From Novosphingobium subterraneum (GTDB lineage: Bacteria > Pseudomonadota > Alphaproteobacteria > Sphingomonadales > Sphingomonadaceae): a stretch of 64,000 nt of DNA. How positions within the stretch are numbered: position 1 is the stretch's first letter; each line of letters begins with the position of its first letter. A program made the position numbers and the translations under genes. The notes under the pieces are model-generated. The model saw nothing but the letters and a program-made list of their open reading frames with translations. It was not told the DNA's origin and did no database searches. Location of the stretch: the NCBI RefSeq assembly GCF_000807925.1, contig NZ_JRVC01000010.1, forward strand, positions 99,378-163,377. The letters run 5' to 3'. Below are positions 1-9,439 of this stretch, piece after piece.

Positions 1-329
1 AGGGCAAGGCGCGCGGGATCGTCAAAATCGAGCATCTCGTCGATCGCATAGACACGGCCTGGCCGCAGCTGGCCATAGGGGTGCAGGCCGAGCGCGTTGA
101 TGCGGCGGAAGTCAAGTTGACGCTCCCTCACCGCGCGGGGCGCAGTGACATGGATGACGGTCGGCTCCTGCGAAGGCATGGCATTGGCCAGGGTGATGAT
201 GAGGAAGGCGCGGCGCGCATATGTGCGGGCGACGAGATTGCGCATGAACGCGCCCCACGGCGGCGTTTCGTGAACACCCTCGACAAGCGGCAGGAAAAGC
301 TCCTGCTGGTCCGTATGCGTGAATGCCAC
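1..329 (-). CDS. LuxR-type transcriptional regulator, N-terminal part (cut by window edge)
   Basis: The gene runs off the left edge, so only the first 109 or so codons are present. A GTG start at 329 follows a clear GGGAGG ribosome site at about 338-344. The protein begins VAFTHTDQQELFLPLVEG and continues with an ETPPW motif, a segment of the form YARRAFLIITLANA, and RPGRVYAIDEMLDFDDP. In my recollection this pattern is typical of the sensory half of sphingomonad LuxR-like regulators whose HTH lies at the C-terminus. That HTH would be outside the window, so the family call is an inference from the N-terminus. It is divergent from the cysQ-like gene. Confidence 0.6.
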   Translation of the reverse strand, partial: MAFTHTDQQELFLPLVEGVHETPPWGAFMRNLVARTYARRAFLIITLANAMPSQEPTVIHVTAPRAVRERQLDFRRINALGLHPYGQLRPGRVYAIDEMLDFDDPARLA

Positions 330-406
330 CGTTTCCTCCCATATGGGAGCTTTGGTTTAGGGGCGAAGGGCTGAATTGCAAGCCGAGCCTGAGGGAGCTT
401 CTCCGA

Positions 407-1186
407 ATGACTGATGCCGTGACGCCTTCTGCCGCGATGACCGATGCAGAACTTGCAGCCCATCTTGCCCAAGTGGCGGGAAAGCTGCTGCTGACGGTGC
501 GCGAAAGCGGAATGCTCAGCCTCAAGAAGCTGGGCAAGGCCGGCGATGCCACGGCCAACCAGTTCCTCGTCCACGCCCTGCGCGAACAGCGGCCGGAAGA
601 TGGCCTGCTTTCGGAGGAGGAAAAGGACAACCTTGACCGGCTGCAGTATTCGCGCACCTGGATCGTCGATCCGGTCGATGGCACGCGTGAATATGGCGAG
701 GCGCGGACCGACTGGGCGGTCCATGTCGGCCTGGCCATTGACGGCGTGGCAAGCACAGGCGCGGTGGCGTTGCCAGGCGCCAACGGGGGGGCCGGGATCG
801 TCCTGCGCACCGACCAGCCTCGCGAAGTGCCGCCCGCGCCCGAAACCTTGCGCATGGTCGTCAGTCGCACGCGCCCGGCGCACGAAGCGGTGGCCGTGGC
901 CGAGGCCATCGGGGCCGAGCTCGTGCCGATGGGCAGCGCCGGGGCCAAGGCGATGGCCGTTATCCTTGGCGATGCCGATATCTATCTTCATTCGGGCGGC
1001 CAGTTCGAATGGGATTCCTGCGCGCCCGTCGCAGTCGCCTTGGCGCATGGCCTGCATTGCAGCCGCATCGATGGAAGCCCGCTCGTCTACAACCAGGCTG
1101 ACACATACATGCCTGACCTGCTGATCTGCCGTAAGGAACATGCCGAAATGGTCCTATCCCGGATAAAGGCTGTTCAGCGCGCTTGA
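407..1186 (+). CDS. cysQ: Inositol-monophosphatase superfamily, CysQ-like 3'(2'),5'-bisphosphate nucleotidase
   Basis: A 259-residue protein of the Mg-dependent FIG/IMPase superfamily. The metal-binding motif DPVDGT lies at about residues 88-93, preceded by WIV, and an acidic EEEKDN segment lies at about 64-69. The C-terminal half carries the GAKAMAVILGDADIYLHSGGQFEWDSCAP signature region, where WDSCAP matches the family's WD-x-CAP. CysQ removes 3'-phosphate from PAP or PAPS produced in sulfate assimilation and acts in the cytoplasm. I chose the ATG at 407 because GAGGGAG lies about ten bases upstream; an in-frame ATG at 437 is an alternative. IMPase-type phosphatases of other specificity cannot be excluded from motifs alone. 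Confidence 0.85.
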   Translation: MTDAVTPSAAMTDAELAAHLAQVAGKLLLTVRESGMLSLKKLGKAGDATANQFLVHALREQRPEDGLLSEEEKDNLDRLQYSRTWIVDPVDGTREYGEARTDWAVHVGLAIDGVASTGAVALPGANGGAGIVLRTDQPREVPPAPETLRMVVSRTRPAHEAVAVAEAIGAELVPMGSAGAKAMAVILGDADIYLHSGGQFEWDSCAPVAVALAHGLHCSRIDGSPLVYNQADTYMPDLLICRKEHAEMVLSRIKAVQRA

Positions 1187-1247
1187 TGGGCAATTGCCAG
1201 ACATCCAAATAGAAGGCAGGTAATCCCCTCAATTTCAGGGGGTTTGC

Positions 1248-4052
1248 GTGCGCAATAGATTCGCGCTGTTCGTTGTCGGTCTTCTTGCCACTACTGCACC
1301 GGCACTTGCCGGAGAGACCGTCCTTTACGGTCCAGCGCCGAAATGGGCCGAAGTGCGCGATGCCGCAAAGATCGACGCTGCGGCGAATACCCCGATCGCC
1401 CTGCTCGACGTGCAGCAGCGTATCGAAGGCGAGACGCTGCGAGTCTATGTCGATCAGGCCCTCAAGCTGGGGAGCCCGGAATCGCTGACACAGAGCGGCA
1501 CGAGTTCAGCGGTGTGGATGCCCGACAAGGGCGATCTGACAGTTCATCGCGTCGAGATTCTCCGCGCGGGCAAGGTGATCGACGTGCTCAAGGGCGGCGC
1601 GCGCTATCAGGTGTTACGACGGGAGCGAGGGCTGGAGCAGCGCCAGATCGACGGCATGTTGACCGCCACTCTCGCCATTCCCGGGCTGCAGGTCGGCGAT
1701 GTGGTGCGGATTGCCTATAGCCAGACCATGCGCGACAAGGCGTTGCAGGGGAAAGTGCAGATCGACAGCGGTCTCTTGACCCTGCCGCTCGAGGCAGGCT
1801 TTGCACGCACCAGCGTTTCCTGGCCCGAAGGCCTCGCGGTAAAGTGGCAGGCGGGCCCGGCGGCCGGCAGCCCGACCGAAAGTGTCAAGGACGGCTGGCA
1901 CACCGTGAACGTGGCGCTGCCACTGGCAAAGCGAGAGGAGATGCCGCAAGGCGTGCCATCGCGCTTTACCCGGCCGCCCACGCTGGAAGCCACCACGTTC
2001 GGCAGCTGGGAAGAAGTCTCGCGGGTGTTCGCACCGCTTTATTCGACGAAGGACGCGATTGCGCCAGGCAGCCCGCTGGCAGCAGAAGTCGCCAAGATCG
2101 AGAAGCAGAGCGCGGACCCGCTGACCCGCGCAGCTCTGGCCACACGGTTGGTACAGGATCAGGTCAGCTATCTGCTGAACGGCATGGCCGGCGGGAACTA
2201 CGTGCCGCAAGCCCCTTCGCTGACCTGGACCTCGCGCTACGGCGATTGCAAGGCGAAATCCCTGCTTCTGCTCTCCTTGCTTGAAGCCTTGGGGATCAAG
2301 GCAGAGGTCGTTGCCGTCAATAGCCAGACGGGCGATGCCGTGCCGGAATCGCTGCCGATGCCCGCAGCGTTCGACCATGTCATCGTGCGCGCCGAGATCG
2401 CAGGGACGACCTATTGGCTCGACGGTACTGCAACCGGCACGCGGCTGCAGACGCTGGCCGATGTCCCTCCGTTCCGTCATGCGCTGCCGATCCGGGCTGA
2501 AGGCGCAACGCTCGTGGCGATGGAACCGCGCGTGCCCCAGGCACCGATGGCCTCCGTGAAGATCACGATCGATCAGCGCGCCGGGGTCGAGATGCCGGCC
2601 TTGATCTCGGCGACTCCGACTTTTTCAGGGATGCTGGGCAGCAACCTTGGTGCCGCGTTCGGGCAGGCCAGCGAAGAACAGAAGAAGCAGATGATCAAAT
2701 CCCTGGCGGACTCGATCTTCAAGGACCTGACCGACGACGGCGGCATCATCACTGGCGGGACAACCGCGTTCGACAGCGAGACCGGGACGGCCACCGTTAC
2801 AATCGAAGGCATGGTCATTTCCCTTTTCCTGGACCGCGATGGCACCAAGCGCATGGACATGCGCGGCCTGGGCAGTGCCAGCGCCTCCTTCGACCACGAT
2901 CGCAGCCGGGCAAACTGGAAGGCGATCCCCGTCAACCTTGGCCGCGCGGAACGAGTGCGAGAGGAGATCGAAGTTCTGCTCCCGGCTGACGAGCCGGGTT
3001 TCAAGTTGGGCGGAAGGGCCGAATACGAGGCAACTTTCGCTGGAACGACCGTGACCCGGAAGGGGGCGCTCGAAGGTCAGCGCTTCACCATCAGCGAAGA
3101 GCGCGCCTCGCTTGGCGGTGAACTGCCCGCTTCGGAAATACCCGTGGAAAAGGCAAAGGCGCTGCGCCTGCGCAACACGGTGCCATTCCTTGTTGCCCCT
3201 GTGACCGCAGCCCGCGCATGGCGCTATCAGCAGCCAGCGCTGAAGGCGCGCATCGCGCCGATCGAGGCAGCCTACGAAAAGGCGCTGGCGCGGGAAACCG
3301 GCGATGCGCAGAGCGATCCCTTGGCGCGCCGTGCCGATCTGCGGGAATCCGTGCAAGATCTGGATGGGGCGCTGGCCGACTGGGACAAGGTAATCGCTAT
3401 GGCGCCCGATGCCTGGACCTACGGCAGGCGCGCCTTCACCAAGCGGCAGATGGGTCGTTGGGCCGATGCGATCACGGATCATCGTGAGGCGTTGAAGCTG
3501 GCGCCATCGGTCTCCAACGCCATCTCACTGGCTGGTGCCCTCGGCCGCGAAGGCAAGACTGACGAGGCGCTGGCCCTGCTCACCGAATACGACGACATGG
3601 GCGACGAACACACCGGCGTCGTCCTGACCCGTGCGGACATTCTGGCTTTCGCAGGGAAGGGGGTAGACGGTCTGAAGGAGATCGACGGGCTGATTGAGGA
3701 GAAGCCCGGAGACACGTCGCTGCTCAATGCTGCTTGCTGGTATCGGGCACGTTTCCGGGTGGATTCCGACGGTATGATCAAGGCTTGCAACCAGGCGGTC
3801 GAACGGGCTTCCAATGCTGCCGCCGTGCTGGACAGCCGGGCACTGGCCTGGTTGGCGCAAGGCAACCTGCAAAACGCGTTGGCCGACGTCGAAGCTGCTC
3901 TGAAGATCTCGCCGTCCCAACTCGCGTCGCTTTATCTGAGGGCCTGGATCGGCAACGCCATGGGCAAGCCGGATGCGAAGGCCGATCTTGCCTACTTTCG
4001 CAAGGTCGCGCCGGGTTTGGTGCAGGATTACGCGCGCTACGGCTTGAAGTAA
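1248..4052 (+). CDS. Exported DUF3857 / transglutaminase-like protein with C-terminal TPR repeats
   Basis: A 934-residue protein starting at a GTG. It has a signal peptide of about 21 residues (hydrophobic run LFVVGLLATTAPALA). The first third matches the DUF3857 type, including DLTVHRVEILRAGKV and IPGLQVGDVVRIAYSQ. A transglutaminase-like core follows, with candidate triad Cys334 in RYGDCK, His377 in FDHV and Asp392 in WLDG. Roughly residues 690-930 are TPR-like helical repeats. Sphingomonad and Bacteroidetes relatives are periplasmic proteins of unknown substrate. The triad looks intact, so catalysis is plausible, but I cannot name a reaction. It stands alone between cysQ and a TBDR. A hairpin region downstream may be its terminator. 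Confidence 0.88.
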   Translation: MRNRFALFVVGLLATTAPALAGETVLYGPAPKWAEVRDAAKIDAAANTPIALLDVQQRIEGETLRVYVDQALKLGSPESLTQSGTSSAVWMPDKGDLTVHRVEILRAGKVIDVLKGGARYQVLRRERGLEQRQIDGMLTATLAIPGLQVGDVVRIAYSQTMRDKALQGKVQIDSGLLTLPLEAGFARTSVSWPEGLAVKWQAGPAAGSPTESVKDGWHTVNVALPLAKREEMPQGVPSRFTRPPTLEATTFGSWEEVSRVFAPLYSTKDAIAPGSPLAAEVAKIEKQSADPLTRAALATRLVQDQVSYLLNGMAGGNYVPQAPSLTWTSRYGDCKAKSLLLLSLLEALGIKAEVVAVNSQTGDAVPESLPMPAAFDHVIVRAEIAGTTYWLDGTATGTRLQTLADVPPFRHALPIRAEGATLVAMEPRVPQAPMASVKITIDQRAGVEMPALISATPTFSGMLGSNLGAAFGQASEEQKKQMIKSLADSIFKDLTDDGGIITGGTTAFDSETGTATVTIEGMVISLFLDRDGTKRMDMRGLGSASASFDHDRSRANWKAIPVNLGRAERVREEIEVLLPADEPGFKLGGRAEYEATFAGTTVTRKGALEGQRFTISEERASLGGELPASEIPVEKAKALRLRNTVPFLVAPVTAARAWRYQQPALKARIAPIEAAYEKALARETGDAQSDPLARRADLRESVQDLDGALADWDKVIAMAPDAWTYGRRAFTKRQMGRWADAITDHREALKLAPSVSNAISLAGALGREGKTDEALALLTEYDDMGDEHTGVVLTRADILAFAGKGVDGLKEIDGLIEEKPGDTSLLNAACWYRARFRVDSDGMIKACNQAVERASNAAAVLDSRALAWLAQGNLQNALADVEAALKISPSQLASLYLRAWIGNAMGKPDAKADLAYFRKVAPGLVQDYARYGLK

Positions 4053-4174
4053 CGCGCAAGCCTGTCCCCGTGCCGCGTCATGCCGGCAAGGCGCAGTCCT
4101 CCCTACGTTTCTCCTTGAAAAGCGGCAGTGCTGCTGCGCGTCACCGCGCGTGCACGTAGGGCAAGCCGTGAACT

Positions 4175-4226
4175 GCAAAAATGCGTGCTTTGCGCAACAC
4201 TCGCCAGCGAGTGCGACGCATTTTGC
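4175..4226. terminator. Nested inverted repeat, likely terminator or cruciform after the DUF3857 gene
   Basis: The outer arms are GCAAAAATGCGT (4175-4186) and ACGCATTTTGC (4216-4226), complementary except for one bulged A. An inner perfect pair is CACTCGC (4198-4204) and GCGAGTG (4207-4213). The right arm carries a TTTT run, so on the + strand this could act as a rho-independent terminator. It is symmetric and lies about 120 bases past the stop codon and about 110 bases before the next start, so a regulatory role is also possible. Confidence 0.5.
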
Positions 4227-4334
4227 CGAAATACAGAGTTTCCAGTTGCCATCCTCGCTGCATATGCGTAGCTTAAGTCCGAATTGATTGCGCGAAAGCG
4301 CATCGGAAAGTATCCTGGAGAGGGAGAGGACATC

Positions 4335-6716
4335 GTGAGGAAACTGCTCGCCGCTACGGCATTGAGCTCGCTCGCCTTTGTTGCAGCACCGGCATTCGCG
4401 CAAGATTTGCCGCAGGATTCCGCGCAAGACACTGCTGCCGAAAATACCTCGGGTATCGGCGAGATCGTCGTCACTGCGCAGAAGCGGGCCGAAAACATCC
4501 AGAACGTGCCGATCGCCATCTCGGCGGTGAGCAGCCAGTTCCTCGAGACGCGCGGGATCACCTCGATCGACAGCCTCGGCTCGATCGCGCCGAACGTGAA
4601 GTTCGAACGTGCGCCATCGAACAAGACGATTTCGCAGATCGCCATCCGCGGATCGGTGACGATCAACCCGGCCGTGACCTGGGAACCTGCCGTCGGCCTT
4701 TACCTGGGCGGCGTCTACATTGCCAAGGCGCAGGGTTCGATCTTCGACGTGGCCGACCTGGAGCGCGTTGAAATCCTGCGCGGTCCGCAGGGCACGCTTT
4801 ATGGCCGCAACGCGCTGGCCGGTGCCGTCAATCTCGTGCCCAAGGCGCCGAGCGGCGAACTGGGCGTGAAGGGCGAGCTGACGTATGGGAACTACGATTA
4901 CTGGAAGGGGCGCGCCGTGGTCGATCTTCCGGCGATGGGGCCCTTCTCGCTCAAGCTTTCGGGCCAGATCCAGAAGCGTGACGGCTTCATCAGGCTGACG
5001 CCCAATCCCTATCCCCAGGCGGTAGCCGCGGGCCCTGCGCGCACCGGTCGCACCAACGACCTCGACGGCAAGAGCGGCATGGTCCAGCTGCGCTTCAAGC
5101 CTGAAGGCAGCAACTTCACCGCCGACTACATGTTCGACTATTCGAAGTTCGATCAGCGCCCGGACTATGCCCAGCTGGTCCGCGTCAACCGCAATGGCCT
5201 TCCCCAGGACATCTTCGATCCCAACTCGCCCGGCTATGCCAACGGCGGAGCGTTCTTCCCGCTCAACCTCTATGACCGGGCCGACCGCCAGTCGACCGCA
5301 TCTCTCGACGCCAACCCGCTTTACGAACGTTCGCGCACTTATGGTCACGCGCTGACCCTCGCGCTCGACCTCGGCGGCGCCACGGTCAAGTCGATCACCG
5401 CCTACCGCAATCTCAAGTGGGCGGACTCGCTCGATCTTGATGGCTCGCCGCTGCCGGTGGCGCTGACCCAGCGCGATACCAGCTTCCACAGCTGGAGCCA
5501 GGAACTGCAGGTTTCGGGCCAGACGATGAGCGACAAGCTCAAGTACGTCGCGGGCGTGTTCTACTACAAGGAAAAGGCCGAAACGCTCGGGCCGCAAAGC
5601 TTCTTCGGCGGCGGTGCGTCTTACCAGTCCGACTACGGATCGAACACCGAGGCGTTCGCCGTATTCGCGCAGGTCGATTACGACATCACTGATGCCCTGA
5701 AGCTGACGCTCGGCGGGCGCTACACGCACGAGAAGAAGGATGTGCGCCGCTTCCTGCGCATCAACTTCGATCCGGCAAACGGCATCTTCGCCCCGTTCGT
5801 CGCGGCGAACATCCCCTATGGCGGCGTGCCCGATGCCAAGTACAACCGCTTCAACCCGGCGATCACGCTGGCCTATCAGGCAGACGAGAACATCAATCTC
5901 TACGCTCGCTTCGCGCAAGGCTTCAAGTCGGGCGGCTTCAATGGCGAAACCAACGACTTCCGCCAGCCGACGGCGGCTTGCCCGACCGGCGCATTTGAGC
6001 TGTGCAACCCCTATCGCCCGGAAACGGTCGACAGCTACGAAGTCGGCATCAAGACCAAGCTGGCCGATGGCAAGGTGATCTTCAACGTCGCCGGCTTCTG
6101 GGACGAGCACAAGGACATCCAGCTTTCGGTCTTCACCGCCAACGGTGCGGCAGCCTCGGTCGTCAAGAACGCAGCTGCCGCGCGCATCCGCGGCTTGGAA
6201 ATCGAGACGGTGATCCGTCCGGTCGACGTTCTGACGATCAACGGCTCGCTCGCCTTCCTTGACCCGAAGTACAAGAGCTATATCGAGGCAGTGGGCGGTG
6301 TGGATACCAACGTCGCCGACAACCGCGCCTTCCCGCACACACCCAAGACCACGGCGGCAGCGGGCGTCGACCTGCGCGTGGCGCAGGGTGACTGGGGCCG
6401 CTTCAACGTGAACGGCGACATCAACTATGTCTCCAGCTATTACACTTTCCCCTATGCCCTGAACACGACCAACCCGTCGGACCAGAACGCCAACAACACC
6501 AAGTCCAGGGGCCGCACCATCGTGAACCTGCGCGCCGCAGTTTCCGAAGTGCCGCTGGGCGGGGCGAAGGCTGAATTGGCGCTGTGGGTCAAGAACCTGA
6601 CCAAGGAGCGCGATCCTTCCAACTTCATCGACTTTGGCCCGGGCTTTGGCGGCCTGACGGTCGGGTATTTCCCCGATCCGCGCACTTACGGCCTCACGCT
6701 GGGCGTGAAGTTCTGA
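4335..6716 (+). CDS. TonB-dependent outer-membrane receptor
   Basis: A 793-residue receptor. I chose the GTG at 4335 because a GGAGAGGGAGAGGA ribosome site lies just upstream and because it gives a classic signal peptide (KLLAATALSSLAFVAAPAFA, cleaved before QD). The TonB box is EIVVTAQKR. The plug contains VEILRGPQGTLYGRNALAGAVN at about residues 150-170. The barrel follows and ends in the usual aromatic terminus (TLGVKF). It imports a substrate across the outer membrane using proton-motive force via TonB-ExbBD. The substrate is unknown. Its stop overlaps the start of an SDR (TGATG), so the receptor probably serves the catabolic genes behind it rather than iron uptake; this is an inference. 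Confidence 0.95.
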   Translation: MRKLLAATALSSLAFVAAPAFAQDLPQDSAQDTAAENTSGIGEIVVTAQKRAENIQNVPIAISAVSSQFLETRGITSIDSLGSIAPNVKFERAPSNKTISQIAIRGSVTINPAVTWEPAVGLYLGGVYIAKAQGSIFDVADLERVEILRGPQGTLYGRNALAGAVNLVPKAPSGELGVKGELTYGNYDYWKGRAVVDLPAMGPFSLKLSGQIQKRDGFIRLTPNPYPQAVAAGPARTGRTNDLDGKSGMVQLRFKPEGSNFTADYMFDYSKFDQRPDYAQLVRVNRNGLPQDIFDPNSPGYANGGAFFPLNLYDRADRQSTASLDANPLYERSRTYGHALTLALDLGGATVKSITAYRNLKWADSLDLDGSPLPVALTQRDTSFHSWSQELQVSGQTMSDKLKYVAGVFYYKEKAETLGPQSFFGGGASYQSDYGSNTEAFAVFAQVDYDITDALKLTLGGRYTHEKKDVRRFLRINFDPANGIFAPFVAANIPYGGVPDAKYNRFNPAITLAYQADENINLYARFAQGFKSGGFNGETNDFRQPTAACPTGAFELCNPYRPETVDSYEVGIKTKLADGKVIFNVAGFWDEHKDIQLSVFTANGAAASVVKNAAAARIRGLEIETVIRPVDVLTINGSLAFLDPKYKSYIEAVGGVDTNVADNRAFPHTPKTTAAAGVDLRVAQGDWGRFNVNGDINYVSSYYTFPYALNTTNPSDQNANNTKSRGRTIVNLRAAVSEVPLGGAKAELALWVKNLTKERDPSNFIDFGPGFGGLTVGYFPDPRTYGLTLGVKF

Positions 6717-7468
6717 TGCTGTTCGCAGGGAAAAAGGCGCTGGTAACCGGTGCGGCATCGGGCATCGGCCGCGCCACGGCCATCCGCTTCGCCGCCGAGG
6801 GCGCGTCGCTGACCATCGGTGATCGCAATCTTGCGGGGCTTGAGGAAACGGCTGCGATGATCGCCGCCGCTTCGGGCACGGCGCCGGTAGTGCAGGCCTA
6901 CGACGCCACCGACTATGCCTCGTGCCGCGCGCTGGTGGACACCGCCGCGCGCGAAGGGCTCGACATCGTCTGCAACATCGCTGGCCTGCTGAAATGGGGG
7001 CGCTCCGAGACTTTTGCGGCAGAGGACTTCGACCTGCTCATGCACGTCAACGCGACGAGCGTCTTCGTGATCTGCCAGGCGGCGATGCCACATCTGCTCA
7101 AGAGCAAGGGCAATATCGTCAACACCGCGTCCACCGCCGCGCTGCAGGGCCAGCCCTACAACGCTGCCTATTCGGCCTCGAAGCACGCGGTGGCGGCGAT
7201 CACCAAGGGGCTGGCCATCGAATATGCTGCCGCAGGTGTTCGCATCAATGCGATCTGCCCCGGCCATGTGATCACGCCGATGACGGAGAACACCCCTCCG
7301 CCCGAGGGCGTGGACTGGGCGCTGATGATGCGCAACGCGCCCAAGCTGCTGGACGGTTCGTGCGCGCCAGAAGACATCGCGGAAATGTTCGCCTTCCTCG
7401 CCAGCGACAAGGCGCGCAAGATCACCGGATCGCTGTTTACCGTCGACGGCGGACAACTGGCAGGATGA
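6716..7468 (+). CDS. Short-chain dehydrogenase/reductase (classical SDR)
   Basis: A 250-residue classical SDR. It has the cofactor motif TGAASGIG near the N-terminus, a variant NIAG of the NNAG motif, and the catalytic YSASK with Tyr152 and Lys156. The C-terminus is FTVDGGQLAG, as in many sphingomonad SDRs. An acidic residue after the second strand (IGDRN) suggests NAD preference. Its ATG overlaps the receptor's stop by one base (TGATG), indicating translational coupling. It probably oxidises or reduces a hydroxyl or keto group of whatever the receptor brings in. The substrate cannot be read from sequence. Confidence 0.9.
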   Translation: MLFAGKKALVTGAASGIGRATAIRFAAEGASLTIGDRNLAGLEETAAMIAAASGTAPVVQAYDATDYASCRALVDTAAREGLDIVCNIAGLLKWGRSETFAAEDFDLLMHVNATSVFVICQAAMPHLLKSKGNIVNTASTAALQGQPYNAAYSASKHAVAAITKGLAIEYAAAGVRINAICPGHVITPMTENTPPPEGVDWALMMRNAPKLLDGSCAPEDIAEMFAFLASDKARKITGSLFTVDGGQLAG

Positions 7469-7472
7469 CAGC

Positions 7473-8558
7473 ATGACAGACCTTTCCGCCGAAGCCAGCA
7501 ACCTCAGCCACGTCTGGCGCCGGTTCTGCAGCGAACTGGCCGAGGCGGGGGAGGTTCTGGCACGCCCGTCGAGCCCGACCAGCGCACTCGATCAGGCCGA
7601 GGGTCTGCGGTATCTCAGCCGTCTGGCGCGCACCGCGCTCAACATGCTGGTCGACAGCGCGGACCCGGATTTTCCGCGCCTGTTCCTGTTGTGCGACGAC
7701 AAGATCAAGATCGGCGCCGACAACCCCGACAACCTCTACCAGCAGTGCGTAGTGCGGGGCGATCGTACCTATCGCATCACCGGCAAGCGCAACTCGGTCC
7801 CCTATTTCTCGATCGGCAGCAAGGCCAACCGCTATGCCATCGACGGGACGATGGCTTCGACTGGCGAGATCGAATTCGCGCAGATGGAGTTCGGGCCTGA
7901 CGGCACCTTCGAGATCGTGGTCAGCCGCGATCCGCAGCCGGGCAACTGGCTGCCGATGGCAGACGACACCACCTTGCTGATCGTGCGCCAGACCTTTGAC
8001 GACAAGCAGACGCAGACCCCTGCCGACATCAAGGTGGAACGGATCAGTGATGGACCGACAGCGCCCGCGCTGCTCACGCCCGCATTGATCGAACAGCAAC
8101 TCATGGCCTCTGCCGCATGGGCGCGGGGCACGGCCAATACCTTCGCCAACTGGTCCGAATGGTTCAAGGCGCATCCCAACCAGTTCTACGATGCGCCGCA
8201 GGAGATTTTCTGGAAGGCGGGCGGCGATCCCAATATCTGGTACGGCCACTTCTACTTCGACCTCCAGCCGGGCGAGGCGCTGGTGATCGAAACACCGGTG
8301 CCGGACTGCCGCATGTGGAACGTCCAGATCGACAACTGGTGGATGGAATCGCTCGACCACGTTCACCAGAAGGTGTGGCTCAACAATTCGATGGCCAGGC
8401 TGGAGCCGGACGGCAGCGTGATCGTGGTTTGTGCCGATGCTGATCCGGGGTTCGGCAACTGGGTCGATCTTGCCGGGCATCGTTCCGGCACAGGCCTGTG
8501 GCGCTGGTTCAACGCAGCCGAGAACGTGGTACCGAGGATGCGGGTGGTGAAGCTCTGA
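7473..8558 (+). CDS. DUF1214 domain protein
   Basis: A 361-residue protein. The C-terminal half has the DUF1214 pattern, with conserved aromatic stretches FYFDLQPGEALVIETPVPDCR, WNVQIDNWWMESLDH and FGNWVDLAGHRSGTGLWRW. No signal peptide is evident. DUF1214 proteins have no established biochemical function that I can state; in sphingomonads they often sit with SDRs and TBDRs in degradation clusters. The gene starts four bases after the SDR stop, so it belongs to the same operon and probably acts on the same substrate or an intermediate. Confidence 0.85.
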   Translation: MTDLSAEASNLSHVWRRFCSELAEAGEVLARPSSPTSALDQAEGLRYLSRLARTALNMLVDSADPDFPRLFLLCDDKIKIGADNPDNLYQQCVVRGDRTYRITGKRNSVPYFSIGSKANRYAIDGTMASTGEIEFAQMEFGPDGTFEIVVSRDPQPGNWLPMADDTTLLIVRQTFDDKQTQTPADIKVERISDGPTAPALLTPALIEQQLMASAAWARGTANTFANWSEWFKAHPNQFYDAPQEIFWKAGGDPNIWYGHFYFDLQPGEALVIETPVPDCRMWNVQIDNWWMESLDHVHQKVWLNNSMARLEPDGSVIVVCADADPGFGNWVDLAGHRSGTGLWRWFNAAENVVPRMRVVKL

Positions 8559-8622
8559 CGATCTTGTCCGGCGCCCCAGCAGGTGCCATCTCGGCCACTG
8601 AATACACCGCCGGGAATGACAA

Positions 8623-9435
8623 TTGACCCAGACTGCAGACCGCCTTCCGACGTTCTTCCTCAACCATGGCGGCGGCCCGTGGCCATGGATGGACGGCCCG
8701 ATGCGCCGGGCATACGACCAGCTTGAAGGTTCGCTGCAGGCTGTCATCCCATCCTTGGGGGCCATGCCCAAGGCCATCCTCGTGGTTTCGGCACACTGGG
8801 AAGAGGCGGTGCCGCACGTTTCGACCAACGCGGCGCCACCGATGCTTTATGATTACTATGGCTTTCCAGAACACACCTATCGCATACGCTATCCCGCTCC
8901 CGGGAGTCCGGAGCTAGCCGGTCGAGTCAGCCAGTTGCTACGCGCCGGGGGCATGGACTGTTGCGGGGACGCGAAGCGCGGCTTCGATCACGGCACCTTC
9001 TCGATGATGCAGCCGATCCGGCCCGAGGCGGACATTCCAGTTGTCCAGCTTTCAGTGCTGACCAGTTTCGACGCAGCCGAACACATCGCCATGGGCCGCC
9101 TCCTTGCGCCGCTACGCGAGGAGGGCGTGCTCGTATTGGGCTCGGGACTGTCTTATCACAATCTGCGCAATTTCGGGGTGAAGGGACAGGCGGCGTCGCA
9201 TGCCTTCGACCGCTGGTTGCGCCACAGCCTTTCCGGTGTCGATGGCGACCAGCGTGCGATCGCGCTCGAGCGGTGGATGGATGGGCCTGCGGCCATGCAG
9301 GCGCATCCGCGGCCCGAGCACCTGCTGCCCTTGCATGTCATCGCCGGAGCTGCCGGAGCAGATCCATGCAGCGTCCAGTTTCACCAGGACGATTTCTTCG
9401 GCGGCCTTGCCGTGACCAGCTTCCGGTTCGGCTAG
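8623..9435 (+). CDS. LigB-type (class III) extradiol dioxygenase family protein, DODA-like
   Basis: A 270-residue protein of the LigB/DODA fold. The N-terminal motif FFLNHGGGPWPWMD gives His15, AHWEE gives His58, and RGFDHGTF and SGLSYHN carry further conserved histidines. Single-domain relatives such as E. coli YgiD are zinc- or iron-dependent aromatic ring-opening dioxygenases of cytoplasmic location. The start is a TTG at 8623; no better in-frame ATG precedes the conserved first strand. It follows the DUF1214 gene by 64 bases and may be the ring-cleavage step of the TBDR/SDR/DUF1214 group. It is convergent with matC, with four bases between the stops. Confidence 0.85.
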   Translation: MTQTADRLPTFFLNHGGGPWPWMDGPMRRAYDQLEGSLQAVIPSLGAMPKAILVVSAHWEEAVPHVSTNAAPPMLYDYYGFPEHTYRIRYPAPGSPELAGRVSQLLRAGGMDCCGDAKRGFDHGTFSMMQPIRPEADIPVVQLSVLTSFDAAEHIAMGRLLAPLREEGVLVLGSGLSYHNLRNFGVKGQAASHAFDRWLRHSLSGVDGDQRAIALERWMDGPAAMQAHPRPEHLLPLHVIAGAAGADPCSVQFHQDDFFGGLAVTSFRFG

Positions 9436-9439
9436 ACGA

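Noticed and set aside
3525..6758. Very long open frame on the minus strand across the first TBDR gene
   Set aside because: It is antisense to a receptor with signal peptide, TonB box and plug motif, its product is low-complexity Arg/Val/Glu-rich text, and it also crosses the DUF3857 gene. High GC makes such shadows common.
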